DNA from: an uncultured Rhizobiaceae group bacterium
GTDB lineage: Bacteria; Pseudomonadota; Alphaproteobacteria; Rhizobiales; Rhizobiaceae
Reading direction: 5' to 3'
Length of the DNA stretch: 35,374 bases
NCBI GenBank assembly: GCA_938009335.1
Contig: CALLHT010000135.1
Location: 1 to 35,374, forward strand
A program made the translations under genes and the position numbers. Below the pieces are notes generated by a model. That model made no database searches and was not told the origin of the DNA. It saw only the letters and a list, made by a program, of their open reading frames with translations. The stretch's first letter is position 1. Each line of letters opens with the position of its first letter. Positions 8,116 through 15,462 of this stretch are shown here, piece by piece.

Positions 8116-8625
8116 ATGCTGAGACTTTTTGTAATGCGTCATGCCAAATCATCTTGGGCAGCTCCGGGAGCGCGGGATTTTGACCGCGAACTAAATGAAC
8201 GCGGCAATTTAGATTTGAACAAAGTATCAAAAGTGTTGGTTGAGCGTAATTATATTCCGGAGGAGATTTATTGTTCGAGCGCAGAGCGTACGCGGCAAAC
8301 CTTTAATGGCATTTCGCCCGCAATTCCGGACACCACTCAAATCACGTATACCGAGAAGCTCTATTCAAGTGGTCTGGATGATTACATAGCGCTGATTCAA
8401 GCGCACGACCGTGGAAAATCTCTCATGATTATCGGACACAACCCGATGTGCGGAGCACTCGCGTCCAGCATGGCTGGTCATGGGGAACCAAGCCTGATGG
8501 AGGAGATTGCTTACAAATACCCCACGGCTACGGTTTCAGTAATCGATTTTGAATGTGAAAATTGGATGGACATCGCAAAAGGCGAAGGGACCCTAATTGA
8601 TTGCATCATACCATCTTCACTTTAG
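8116..8625 (+). CDS. SixA-type histidine phosphatase (phosphoglycerate-mutase-like fold)
   Basis: A 169-residue protein of the histidine phosphatase superfamily. The RH motif is at Arg8-His9 (FVMRHAKSSW), a second conserved arginine lies in the CSSAERTRQT region, and the second catalytic histidine is His108 (IIGHNPM). Size and motif spacing fit the SixA family, whose E. coli member removes phosphate from histidine-containing phosphotransfer or PTS proteins; many alphaproteobacterial homologues have unknown substrates. An Hpt protein is encoded about 6 kb away (14833-15192), but nothing in the sequence links them. The gene is divergent from dksA and appears monocistronic. I withhold a gene symbol because orthology to sixA is not established. 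Confidence 0.88.
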   Translation: MLRLFVMRHAKSSWAAPGARDFDRELNERGNLDLNKVSKVLVERNYIPEEIYCSSAERTRQTFNGISPAIPDTTQITYTEKLYSSGLDDYIALIQAHDRGKSLMIIGHNPMCGALASSMAGHGEPSLMEEIAYKYPTATVSVIDFECENWMDIAKGEGTLIDCIIPSSL

Positions 8626-8630
8626 GAATC

Positions 8631-8645
8631 GGCTCACAATGAGCC
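8631..8645 (+). other. Short hairpin after the SixA-type phosphatase gene
   Basis: GGCTCA and TGAGCC form a perfect 6-bp stem with a 3-nt loop, starting 6 nt past the stop codon. There is no T-tract, so it is at best a weak terminator or an mRNA 3'-end stabiliser. Confidence 0.35.
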
Positions 8646-8761
8646 TACTTGATAACAATTCGTGATCACCAAGCTTTGTTTTGCCAAAATAGTTCTGAAT
8701 GATCTAACTCTTGATTAACTATTTTCGCCGATTGTCACGATGTAGGTAAAGGGTTTTGTAA

Positions 8762-9286
8762 ATGCGTTTCTCCACCATTATTGCGGCAGCAGCTTTAACA
8801 ATCGCTTCGACGTTTAGCGCGCAGGCGACAGATAAAAAGTTCTTCAATGACATACAGGGACAATGGTCAGGTCCTGGTGAAATCGTTGCCGGAAAGTACA
8901 AAGGAACCAAATTCGTTTGCACGTTTGACGGCACGAATCCGGCTGAGAAGTCGGGGATGGAAGTCGATGGATCCTGCCGTGTTGGCGTATTCTCTCAACC
9001 AATGAGCGCCTTAATTTTGAAGGCTGGACGATCTTACACCGGTCGCTTCCTTGATGGCGAAAAAGGCAAGGGAATGGATGTAACCGGCGGACGCTATACC
9101 AAAGGCCGTATCGTTGCAGACATTAAGCGCAAAGACTTGCGCGGTATTATGGTTGCCAACCTGTCCAACCCCAATGCCCTCAAAGTTACAATTTCAGTGA
9201 AACATGAAGGCCGCCTCGTTCCAGTTATTGGAATGAACTTGGCCCGTAAAACAGATGCCGTAGTCACAGGCTCTATTGATAACTAG
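8762..9286 (+). CDS. Secreted protein of unknown function
   Basis: The 174-residue product begins with a classic signal peptide: a positively charged Arg2, a hydrophobic core, and a likely cleavage after SAQA (about residue 22). The mature part is basic, with many Gly and Lys, and has two cysteines (near residues 53 and 72) that could form a disulfide in the periplasm. The beta-rich pattern, with repeated G-R-Y/F turns, suggests a small barrel, but this is inference. I do not recognise a named domain. It is expressed alone: the phosphatase upstream is 136 bp away, and the downstream folK gene converges, with one base between the two stop codons. Confidence 0.8.
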   Translation: MRFSTIIAAAALTIASTFSAQATDKKFFNDIQGQWSGPGEIVAGKYKGTKFVCTFDGTNPAEKSGMEVDGSCRVGVFSQPMSALILKAGRSYTGRFLDGEKGKGMDVTGGRYTKGRIVADIKRKDLRGIMVANLSNPNALKVTISVKHEGRLVPVIGMNLARKTDAVVTGSIDN

Positions 9287-9287
9287 G

Positions 9288-9821
9288 CTAAGTGTTCCAC
9301 CAATCCTGTGTGGTCTCCACCATAATAATATCCTTGCTGGCCAAGTCTTTAGCCAGTTCGCGGGCAGTTGTGCCATTTACCGTAAGTCCCGGAGCAATAT
9401 CTGCAAGCGGAACCATCACGAATGCACGCTCATGCATTCTGGGGTGCGGAATGGTCAGGTGATCGACATCGAAATGCAAGTCACCAAACACTAAGATATC
9501 AACGTCTACAGAACGCGGCCCCCATCGGACAATGCGTTTGCGCTTAAGTTTAACTTCAACACTGAGGCAAACATCTAACAGTTCATGCGGCCCCAGTGTA
9601 GTTTGAACCTTTGCGCAGCAATTCAAAAACCAGTCTTGTTCAGTAATCCCCCATGGCGATGTTTTATAGACATCTGAAACGTCTAAAACGTCTATCTGAT
9701 CATGTTTGTTAAGATGCTGGAGTGCCGCTGCCATGTTCGACAAAACATCGCCAACATTACCACCAAGGCCAAGATAAACTGGGGTCATATTAGGCGAATT
9801 ATGATTCGCCATCGGGTTCAT
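9288..9821 (-). CDS. folK: 2-amino-4-hydroxy-6-hydroxymethyldihydropteridine diphosphokinase
   Basis: FolK (HPPK) transfers pyrophosphate from ATP to the pterin just before the FolP step of folate synthesis. The motif YLGLGGNVGD lies near the N-terminus. The HPPK signature reads RWGPRSVDVDIL, and PHPRMHERAFVMVPL follows. This is the last gene of folP-folB-folK. The start is undecided: ATGs at 9821, 9812 and 9788 are all in frame and none has a convincing ribosome-binding site. The first two overlap the end of folB, and the last begins 10 bp after its stop, just before the conserved core. I give the longest form. The stop codon is one base away from that of the convergent secreted-protein gene. 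Confidence 0.93.
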   Translation of the reverse strand: MNPMANHNSPNMTPVYLGLGGNVGDVLSNMAAALQHLNKHDQIDVLDVSDVYKTSPWGITEQDWFLNCCAKVQTTLGPHELLDVCLSVEVKLKRKRIVRWGPRSVDVDILVFGDLHFDVDHLTIPHPRMHERAFVMVPLADIAPGLTVNGTTARELAKDLASKDIIMVETTQDWWNT

Positions 9822-10176
9822 GAACGATGGTTACTTCCACATAGTCCAATACACCTTGTACCGGTGCGTTGGGTTTGCGGATGGTGATTTCTGCCCGTTT
9901 TACCATCGAAAACTCTTTGCAGATTGCTTTCGCGGTTTCCAGCGCTAATGCCTCAATCAAAAACCGACGCTTTCCTGTGATGATGCGTTCAATAACACCA
10001 AAAGCAAGACCATAATCCACAGTTCCCTCAATCTCATCATCAATAAGGCTCTCAGCCCCGTCAACATCAAGCACAGCATCAACGAAAAAACGCTGCCCTA
10101 GGGTTTCTTCCTCGTTGAAAACACCGTGACGCGCAAAAAATGCACAATTTTTCAAAGTGATTTTGTAGATAGACAT
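9799..10176 (-). CDS. folB: Dihydroneopterin aldolase
   Basis: FolB cleaves dihydroneopterin to the hydroxymethyl pterin used by FolK. I take the ATG at 10174-10176, giving 125 residues starting MSIYKITLKNCAFFARHGVF. A longer frame to 10194 would run further into folP. Visible family features are FFARHGVFNEEE with the conserved Glu, the VDYG motif with a Tyr, and RKPNAPVQG with the catalytic Lys. The ATG overlaps the folP stop by one base (TAATG), a typical sign of translational coupling. It sits between folP and folK in one operon. Confidence 0.95.
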   Translation of the reverse strand: MSIYKITLKNCAFFARHGVFNEEETLGQRFFVDAVLDVDGAESLIDDEIEGTVDYGLAFGVIERIITGKRRFLIEALALETAKAICKEFSMVKRAEITIRKPNAPVQGVLDYVEVTIVHEPDGES

Positions 10177-11039
10177 TAAATTGCTTTCCCGCACCCGATC
10201 AAAGACGCATCTGCAATTGCCAGCGCGTCTTTATTTGCTGATACATCATGAACCCTAAACACAGCCCCGCCTTTCATGCGAGCGACAACGCTCGTCGCGG
10301 CAGTGCCAATATCACGGTTTTCGACATCTCGGTCGGTGTAATGCCCGATAAATCGTTTACGGGATGTTCCGACCAAAAGCGGATATCCAAGCTCACATAA
10401 CACTTCAAATCGTTTCAATAACTCAATATTTTCTTCGTGAGATTTACCAAACCCGAATCCCGGATCAAGAACGATTTGACTATCATCAACCCCTGCACTC
10501 TTTATCGTGGAAAGAGAAGCACCAAGAAAGGCCTTTTGGTCTTCAATAACATCAGCTTCTTTCTTGCGAGCCCGCCCATTATGCATCGCGCATAATCCCG
10601 CTCCAGTTTCCGCCACCAAGCGGGCAATTTCAGGTTCTTTCTGACAGCCCCAAACATCATTTACGATGTGCGCGCCAGCAGAGATGGCAAGTTTTGCGGT
10701 TGAATATCGGTATGTATCTATTGAGATGATGAGATCAGGCACACTCGCCAAGGCTTCAATAATGGGCAGCACGCGGTCTTGTTCAACGGATGGCGGGACC
10801 GGCTCTGCTCCAGGCTTTGTCGACTCCCCCCCGATATCGATGATATCAGCGCCAGAATTACGCAGATTCATTGCTTGCAATACCGCAGCATCGACAGAAT
10901 TGAACTGGTTGCCGTCTGAAAAAGAGTCTGGCGTAACATTCAAAATACCCATAATCAGCGCCCGCGCTCCAATTTGCAGCTTGGCATCGTGAGCCAGTGT
11001 CCAAGTTTGAACCTCAAATGGATTTGATGGAGCTGACAA
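10176..11039 (-). CDS. folP: Dihydropteroate synthase
   Basis: FolP condenses the pterin pyrophosphate with p-aminobenzoate, the sulfonamide-sensitive step. The 287-residue TIM barrel shows GILNVTPDSFSDG (pterin-binding signature 1), IDIGGESTKPGAEPV (signature 2), IVLDPGFGFGKSHEEN, and the C-terminal GTSRKRFIG loop. The predicted start is TTG at 11037-11039, with GGAAAG about 6 nt upstream. The next in-frame ATG would begin inside the conserved core (residue 30), so TTG is likely real. It is the first gene of folP-folB-folK. Confidence 0.95.
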   Translation of the reverse strand: MSAPSNPFEVQTWTLAHDAKLQIGARALIMGILNVTPDSFSDGNQFNSVDAAVLQAMNLRNSGADIIDIGGESTKPGAEPVPPSVEQDRVLPIIEALASVPDLIISIDTYRYSTAKLAISAGAHIVNDVWGCQKEPEIARLVAETGAGLCAMHNGRARKKEADVIEDQKAFLGASLSTIKSAGVDDSQIVLDPGFGFGKSHEENIELLKRFEVLCELGYPLLVGTSRKRFIGHYTDRDVENRDIGTAATSVVARMKGGAVFRVHDVSANKDALAIADASLIGCGKAI

Positions 11040-11198
11040 TTGATACTTTCCGAAAATGGAGGCTTATAAGCGAGTGCTGTCTAGGGCTTTGAGGGCAAAA
11101 TAGACTTTTTCACTGTATACCGCCTGAGGAATTTATTTTCTAGAGGTCGTAGGACCATTGCCGTAAGATCGCTTGCTATATTATGCAATCACCTGTTA

Positions 11199-12407
11199 GT
11201 GGCAGGGATGAATTCCTCTCTAATCAACGCGAAGTCCAAACCCTTCTTGTCGCCAACTGTTTTGTTGATGGCCATGGCTGCGGTGATGCAGGTGTCCTTT
11301 GCCCCGTGGATGTTGATGGTCAATAACTTTGCTGTTGAAGTTCTTTCCTTTTCTGGACGTGAAATCGGCATTCAACAATCAATCAGAGAAATCCCCGGGT
11401 TCTTATCCTTTGCAGCGGTTTTTCTCCTATTGCTCGGCAGAGAACAAACTTGGGCATATATCTCCCTGATTTTGTTGGCAGGTGCTGCCGCTGTAACCGG
11501 CTACTTTCCAACCTTTACCGGATTTCTAATCACCACTTTCATCTCGTCTGTTGGGTTCCATTACTACGAAACCATGCACCAGTCGCTGTCGCTTCAATGG
11601 CTGCCGAAAGCCACCGCTCCTGCCACCATGGGTAAAATCCTATCAGTTGGATCATTCGCACAGTTGGCAACCTTTGGATTTGTTTTCGCCGCTAGCGCGT
11701 GGATGGCTTGGAGTTTCACCGGGATATTCCTGTTTACCGGTATTGCGGGCTGCGTCGGCGCGATTGTCTTATGGATATTGTTTCCCACTTTTAAAGATGG
11801 CACGCCCCAACACAAGAAACTCATTCTGCGCAAACGTTATTGGCTGTATTACGCCCTCACCTTTATGGGTGGTGCAAGACGACAAATTTTCATGGTCTTT
11901 GCAGGCTTTATGTTGGTGGAGAAGTTTGGCTTCACCCTCCCTCAAATGACCATGCTTGCGGCCGCTAACGTGTTTGTCATGATGATAGCCGCACCACTGA
12001 TAGGCAGTTGGATCGTGAAAATTGGCGAACGCACGGTTTTATCTATTGAATATATAGGCTTGGCGCTGGTCTTCGCAGCTTACGCCTTCGTGGAGCACTG
12101 GGAAATTGCGGTTGCACTCTATCTGCTCGACCACGCCCTGTTCAGCATGGCAATTGCTATGAAAACCTACTTCCAGAAAATCGCAGACCCGGCAGATATT
12201 GCCCCTACAGCCGGCGTCGCATTCACGATCAATCATATTGCTGCCGTATTCATACCGGTACTCTTTGGTTTGTTGTGGTTGATCAGCCCGGCAGCAGTAT
12301 TCTTAGCGGGTGCAGCCATGGCGCTTTGCTCTTTGTTTCTGGCTCGCCTCGTACCTGTCGTACCATTGCCCGGTCACGAAGTTGTTTGGCGCAGTGAACC
12401 AGCATAA
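11199..12407 (+). CDS. MFS transporter (substrate unknown)
   Basis: A 402-residue integral membrane protein with about 12 hydrophobic segments in the 6+6 pattern of the major facilitator superfamily, split by a charged central loop near residues 200-215 (KDGTPQHKKLILRKRYW). I see no substrate signature. The start is uncertain: GTG at 11199 or ATG at 11208, with a GGCAGGG run between them that is too close to the ATG to serve as a normal ribosome-binding site. It is divergent from folP and followed 80 bp later by the DUF922 lipoprotein gene in the same direction. Confidence 0.85.
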   Translation: MAGMNSSLINAKSKPFLSPTVLLMAMAAVMQVSFAPWMLMVNNFAVEVLSFSGREIGIQQSIREIPGFLSFAAVFLLLLGREQTWAYISLILLAGAAAVTGYFPTFTGFLITTFISSVGFHYYETMHQSLSLQWLPKATAPATMGKILSVGSFAQLATFGFVFAASAWMAWSFTGIFLFTGIAGCVGAIVLWILFPTFKDGTPQHKKLILRKRYWLYYALTFMGGARRQIFMVFAGFMLVEKFGFTLPQMTMLAAANVFVMMIAAPLIGSWIVKIGERTVLSIEYIGLALVFAAYAFVEHWEIAVALYLLDHALFSMAIAMKTYFQKIADPADIAPTAGVAFTINHIAAVFIPVLFGLLWLISPAAVFLAGAAMALCSLFLARLVPVVPLPGHEVVWRSEPA

Positions 12408-12487
12408 TGTTGACTGATTACTCACGTTTAACCAAGTATGGCTAAACTAGATGCCAAATGCCTATGAATGAAGGGAAAAAGACGATT

Positions 12488-13084
12488 ATGATGCATGTTG
12501 TCAAAAAGACATCTTTCGTCGTTGCGTTCGGCCTTCTATCTGCATGTACAGCATTTGGCGAACGTACTCTTGTCAGTGTTGGATATTATACAGTTAGCGG
12601 CGATACATTTTCCGAATTGGATCAGGAAATTAAACTGCATGGGCCCAATGTTTTGGGCGTGGGCGATGCTCTTGCATCCACCGATCTGAAAATGATCCCG
12701 GACATTCGCTATACAAGAACCTCAAACGGCTGCGAGATTAGCAAAGCTCGGATGCAGGTCAACGCCCGTGTAACGCTTCCGCGTCACCGCAATGAACGCA
12801 AGTTGAAATCAGAGCTTGCTAGCGCTTGGACCAACCTGTCTGAATACGCTCGCATTCATGAGGCGGTTCATCTCGTGATCGCCGACAAATACGCAGTCAG
12901 AATTGAAGATGCGATCAAGGCGTTGGACAATAGAGAAAACTGCGATTTGCTTCGTGTGGATGTAGAAAATGAATTTTCTCGCCTATTCGACGAGCACCAC
13001 AAAGAGCAGTTAGCGTTTGATGCCTCGGAGAAGAAACGCATCCGACAGATCATCGCAGAGGGGCGTGCAAAACGCTCAGGCTAG
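12488..13084 (+). CDS. DUF922-type predicted Zn-dependent protease, lipoprotein
   Basis: From the ATG at 12488 the product has 198 residues and a lipoprotein signal: two lysines, a hydrophobic core, and the lipobox LSAC with Cys20. An in-frame ATG at 12458 would give 208 residues but an unusually long signal region. The HEAVH motif (HExxH metal-binding pattern) is followed by LVIADKYA, and the preceding SEYARIHEAVH context resembles DUF922, a family predicted to be secreted Zn proteases. Other features are the NGCEISKARMQVNARVTLP strand region and a conserved cysteine pair. The likely location is the periplasmic face of a membrane. Proteolysis itself is unproven for the family as far as I know. 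Confidence 0.8.
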   Translation: MMHVVKKTSFVVAFGLLSACTAFGERTLVSVGYYTVSGDTFSELDQEIKLHGPNVLGVGDALASTDLKMIPDIRYTRTSNGCEISKARMQVNARVTLPRHRNERKLKSELASAWTNLSEYARIHEAVHLVIADKYAVRIEDAIKALDNRENCDLLRVDVENEFSRLFDEHHKEQLAFDASEKKRIRQIIAEGRAKRSG

Positions 13085-13190
13085 CCCCTGCGTGCGGCAG
13101 TTAAATGATATTTCATCGATATCTCAACAAATTCGCTTGAATGCGCATTAAACATGTCTTATGGCCCCCTGACGGTTTCTGGAGGGCAGT

Positions 13191-14312
13191 ATGTCAGATA
13201 ATAAACAAAACACGGTCGTAAAATCTTGGGATGAGTGGTCTCCCTTAAAGCATGTCATTGTTGGGGTTGCCGATGGATGCATGATCCCACCTTCTGAACC
13301 CGCATTGGATGCAAAGGTACCTGAAGACAGCGACATGAAAGGCCAATGGGGCCCGCGTACTCAGGAGACTGTAGACAAAGCTAATGAGCAACTCGATAAC
13401 TTTGCCAAAACTCTGGAATCTCGTGGCGTCCGGGTTGATCGCCCTACCCCAATTGATTTCTCGCAACCTGTTTCCACGCCAGATTGGGAAAATCCGTCCT
13501 CTTTCGGCTGCATGCCACCGCGTGATGTCATCCTGACAGTTGGCAAAGAAATGCTTGAAGCCACCATGTCGTATCGCTGTCGCTTCTTCGAATATCTCTG
13601 CTACCGTCCACTTATGCAGCAATATTTTGAAGAAGACCCCGGTTTTAGACATACTTCAGCACCTAAACCGCGCATGACAGACGCGTCTTATCGTATGGAT
13701 TACCTTGCGGACACAATCGGTGTGGAAAAACGCCTCGAATGGACCGCAGATAAGTTTTTCGTAACAACCGAAGAAGAACCGCTGTTTGACGCGGCAGACG
13801 TCTTGAGATTTGGGAAGGATTTGATCGTTCAGCATGGTTTCACCACCAATCTAAAAGGGATCGATTGGTTGCGTCGTCATTATCCTGATCATCGCGTACG
13901 TGCTGTTAATTTCCCCGGCGACCCATATCCAATCCACATCGATGCAACATTCACTCCCATTAGACCAGGTCTTATTATCAATAATCCGGAACGCAGACTT
14001 CCTGACGACCAGCGTGAGTATTTCCACAAAAACGATTGGGAAATTGTTGATGCGGCACGTCCTGCACATAATACGCCGCCGCCACTGTGTTACTCATCTG
14101 TCTGGTTGTCGATGAATATCCTTATGATCGACGAAAAGACAGTCTGTGTTGAAGCATCGGAAGTAAATCAGATGGAGCAGTTCGATAAAATGGGTCTGGA
14201 AGTCGTGCCAATTCCGTTCCGAGACGCATACGCGTTTGGCGGCGCGCTCCATTGCGCGACTACAGACGTGTATCGTGAGGGCGATTTTACAGACTATTTC
14301 CCAGTCCAGTAA
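13191..14312 (+). CDS. Glycine/inosamine amidinotransferase-family enzyme (AGAT-like)
   Basis: The 373-residue enzyme belongs to the guanidino-modifying superfamily and resembles vertebrate L-arginine:glycine amidinotransferase along its whole length. Candidate catalytic residues are Asp200 (EEPLFDAADVLRFGKD), His249 (YPIHIDATFTPI) and Cys355 (GGALHCATTDVYR). Their spacings of 49 and 106 compare with 49 and 104 in human AGAT. The family moves an amidino group from arginine to an acceptor amine such as glycine (giving guanidinoacetate) or an inosamine phosphate. The acceptor here cannot be read from the sequence. The start has a strong GGAGGG 5 nt upstream. No creatine, streptomycin or toxin genes are nearby, so it stands alone between the DUF922 gene and a terminator. 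Confidence 0.88.
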   Translation: MSDNKQNTVVKSWDEWSPLKHVIVGVADGCMIPPSEPALDAKVPEDSDMKGQWGPRTQETVDKANEQLDNFAKTLESRGVRVDRPTPIDFSQPVSTPDWENPSSFGCMPPRDVILTVGKEMLEATMSYRCRFFEYLCYRPLMQQYFEEDPGFRHTSAPKPRMTDASYRMDYLADTIGVEKRLEWTADKFFVTTEEEPLFDAADVLRFGKDLIVQHGFTTNLKGIDWLRRHYPDHRVRAVNFPGDPYPIHIDATFTPIRPGLIINNPERRLPDDQREYFHKNDWEIVDAARPAHNTPPPLCYSSVWLSMNILMIDEKTVCVEASEVNQMEQFDKMGLEVVPIPFRDAYAFGGALHCATTDVYREGDFTDYFPVQ

Positions 14313-14319
14313 AGCACAC

Positions 14320-14347
14320 AAAAAACCGCCTGAGCTATCAGGCGGTT
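14320..14347. terminator. Intrinsic terminator between the amidinotransferase and ferredoxin genes
   Basis: A perfect 10-bp stem, AACCGCCTGA/TCAGGCGGTT (14324-14347), has a 4-nt loop. On the minus strand it continues into six Ts (14320-14325), so it is a good terminator for the ferredoxin transcript. On the plus strand it lies 12 bp after the amidinotransferase stop but has no clean T-tract, so it is weaker in that direction. Confidence 0.85.
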
Positions 14348-14411
14348 ATATTGATAATTCAGAATATTATTCATTTTTTCAAACAGTTAGATATATTATT
14401 TAAACTATTTT

Positions 14412-14732
14412 CTAAGCTTGCTTTTCCGGAATACGCACCACCAATCCATCGAGCTCATCGCTGACTTTGATCTGGCATGATAGACGTGATCCGGGTTGCA
14501 CTTCCCAGGCGAAGTCCAACATATCCTCTTCCATTACTTCGGCACCGCCAACCTTTGCCTGCCAAGCATCATCCACGTAAAGATGGCATGTGGCACATGC
14601 GCATGCACCACCACACTCAGCTTCTATACCCGGTACGGAATTCTTGATAGCATTTTCCATAACCGTAGTGCCGTTAGCAGCTTCGATTTCAAACTTCTGT
14701 TCGTCGTGGGTGATATACGTAATTTTCGCCAT
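14412..14732 (-). CDS. 2Fe-2S ferredoxin, adrenodoxin type
   Basis: A 106-residue electron-transfer protein. The cluster ligands follow the adrenodoxin/FdVI pattern: Cys40, Cys46, Cys49 (ECGGACACATCHLYV) and Cys86 (RLSCQIKV), that is C-x5-C-x2-C-x36-C. Cys44 is an extra cysteine seen in many such ferredoxins. Proteins of this kind serve Fe-S cluster assembly or P450/oxygenase partners; no partner gene is adjacent. An AAAGGA motif lies about 12 nt before the ATG, a wide spacing. It is 100 bp downstream of the Hpt gene on the same strand and ends at the 14320-14347 terminator. Confidence 0.93.
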   Translation of the reverse strand: MAKITYITHDEQKFEIEAANGTTVMENAIKNSVPGIEAECGGACACATCHLYVDDAWQAKVGGAEVMEEDMLDFAWEVQPGSRLSCQIKVSDELDGLVVRIPEKQA

Positions 14733-14832
14733 CGAAAGGGCCGTCCTTTAAGTACAGATCTTTGCCGCCATGTATCACTTGCCTAAGCCAAGTCAAGCGC
14801 TCTTGTTACGATTTGGCGCATTTCGTCAAAAG

Positions 14833-15192
14833 TTATGAGGAAATCGAGGCAATATACTCAGCAACACGCTCAGACTCTTTTAACAATGCATTCAATGTCA
14901 AAGAGCCATCCTCCTCCATATCTTTTGCAAGCTCAGAGAGACGTCGGGCGCCGATACTGCGCGCAGCCCCTTTCAGAGTATGCAATGCGACTTTGCGGTC
15001 CTGCTCGCCATCACAATCGCGCAATGAAGAGAGATAGTTGGGCAACTGCGCCGCAAACATGCCCAAAATTTCACTTTCAAGCGAAACATCACCCATTGTT
15101 AGAGAAGAAAGATAGACCAAGTCTACAGGAGCTTCAGAATTGCCTGAAACCTTTACAGAAACATCCAACTCTTTAAGTGCGCCCATAACCAT
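14833..15192 (-). CDS. Single-domain histidine phosphotransfer (Hpt) protein
   Basis: A 119-residue protein whose central part is an Hpt four-helix domain. The phosphorylatable residue is His71 in the motif LHTLKGAARSIGARRL, which matches the HxxKG(A/S) pattern. It has no kinase or receiver domain, so it would act as a phosphorelay shuttle. This fold differs from ChpT, the usual CckA partner, which is a degenerate kinase-like dimer, so it is not ChpT. It is divergent from the GPR-like gene, and the CtrA box lies in their shared 270-bp upstream region. The ferredoxin gene follows on the same strand after 100 bp. Confidence 0.88.
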   Translation of the reverse strand: MVMGALKELDVSVKVSGNSEAPVDLVYLSSLTMGDVSLESEILGMFAAQLPNYLSSLRDCDGEQDRKVALHTLKGAARSIGARRLSELAKDMEEDGSLTLNALLKESERVAEYIASISS

Positions 15193-15317
15193 AGCTTTCC
15201 CTTTATTGTGGCCCCTATTCCATATCCAAAAGTTAGAAATTTTGAGTTAACGGCTCACCAATACACTAAAGCCTGTTGATCATTTTTGCCACATATCGCC
15301 TTTGACACTCTTCTTCG

Positions 15318-15333
15318 TTAACCTTATTTTAAC
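15318..15333. promoter_or_regulatory. Perfect CtrA-binding site (TTAA-N7-TTAAC)
   Basis: TTAA (15318-15321), seven bases, then TTAAC (15329-15333) match the full CtrA consensus of alphaproteobacteria. The site lies 130 bp upstream of the GPR-like start and 126 bp upstream of the divergent Hpt start. A TATAAT hexamer at 15373-15378 is a candidate -10 box for the GPR-like gene, with the CtrA box about 40 bp upstream of it. I found no matching -35 at standard spacing, which fits an activator-dependent promoter. By eye I found no second full match in the other intergenic gaps. Confidence 0.7.
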
Positions 15334-15462
15334 TTTTAGACAGGTTGGGCATGAAAAGGATTAAAATCCGTATATAATAGAGCGCGATTATGTGCGTGGC
15401 GGACATGACGGGGAATTGCCGAAAATTCGGATTCTTCTCGAAACACGAGGGAAAAAAAGCTA

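Noticed and set aside
15351..15377. 8-codon ORF (MKRIKIRI) ahead of the GPR-like gene
   Set aside because: It overlaps the candidate -10 box and has no ribosome-binding site.
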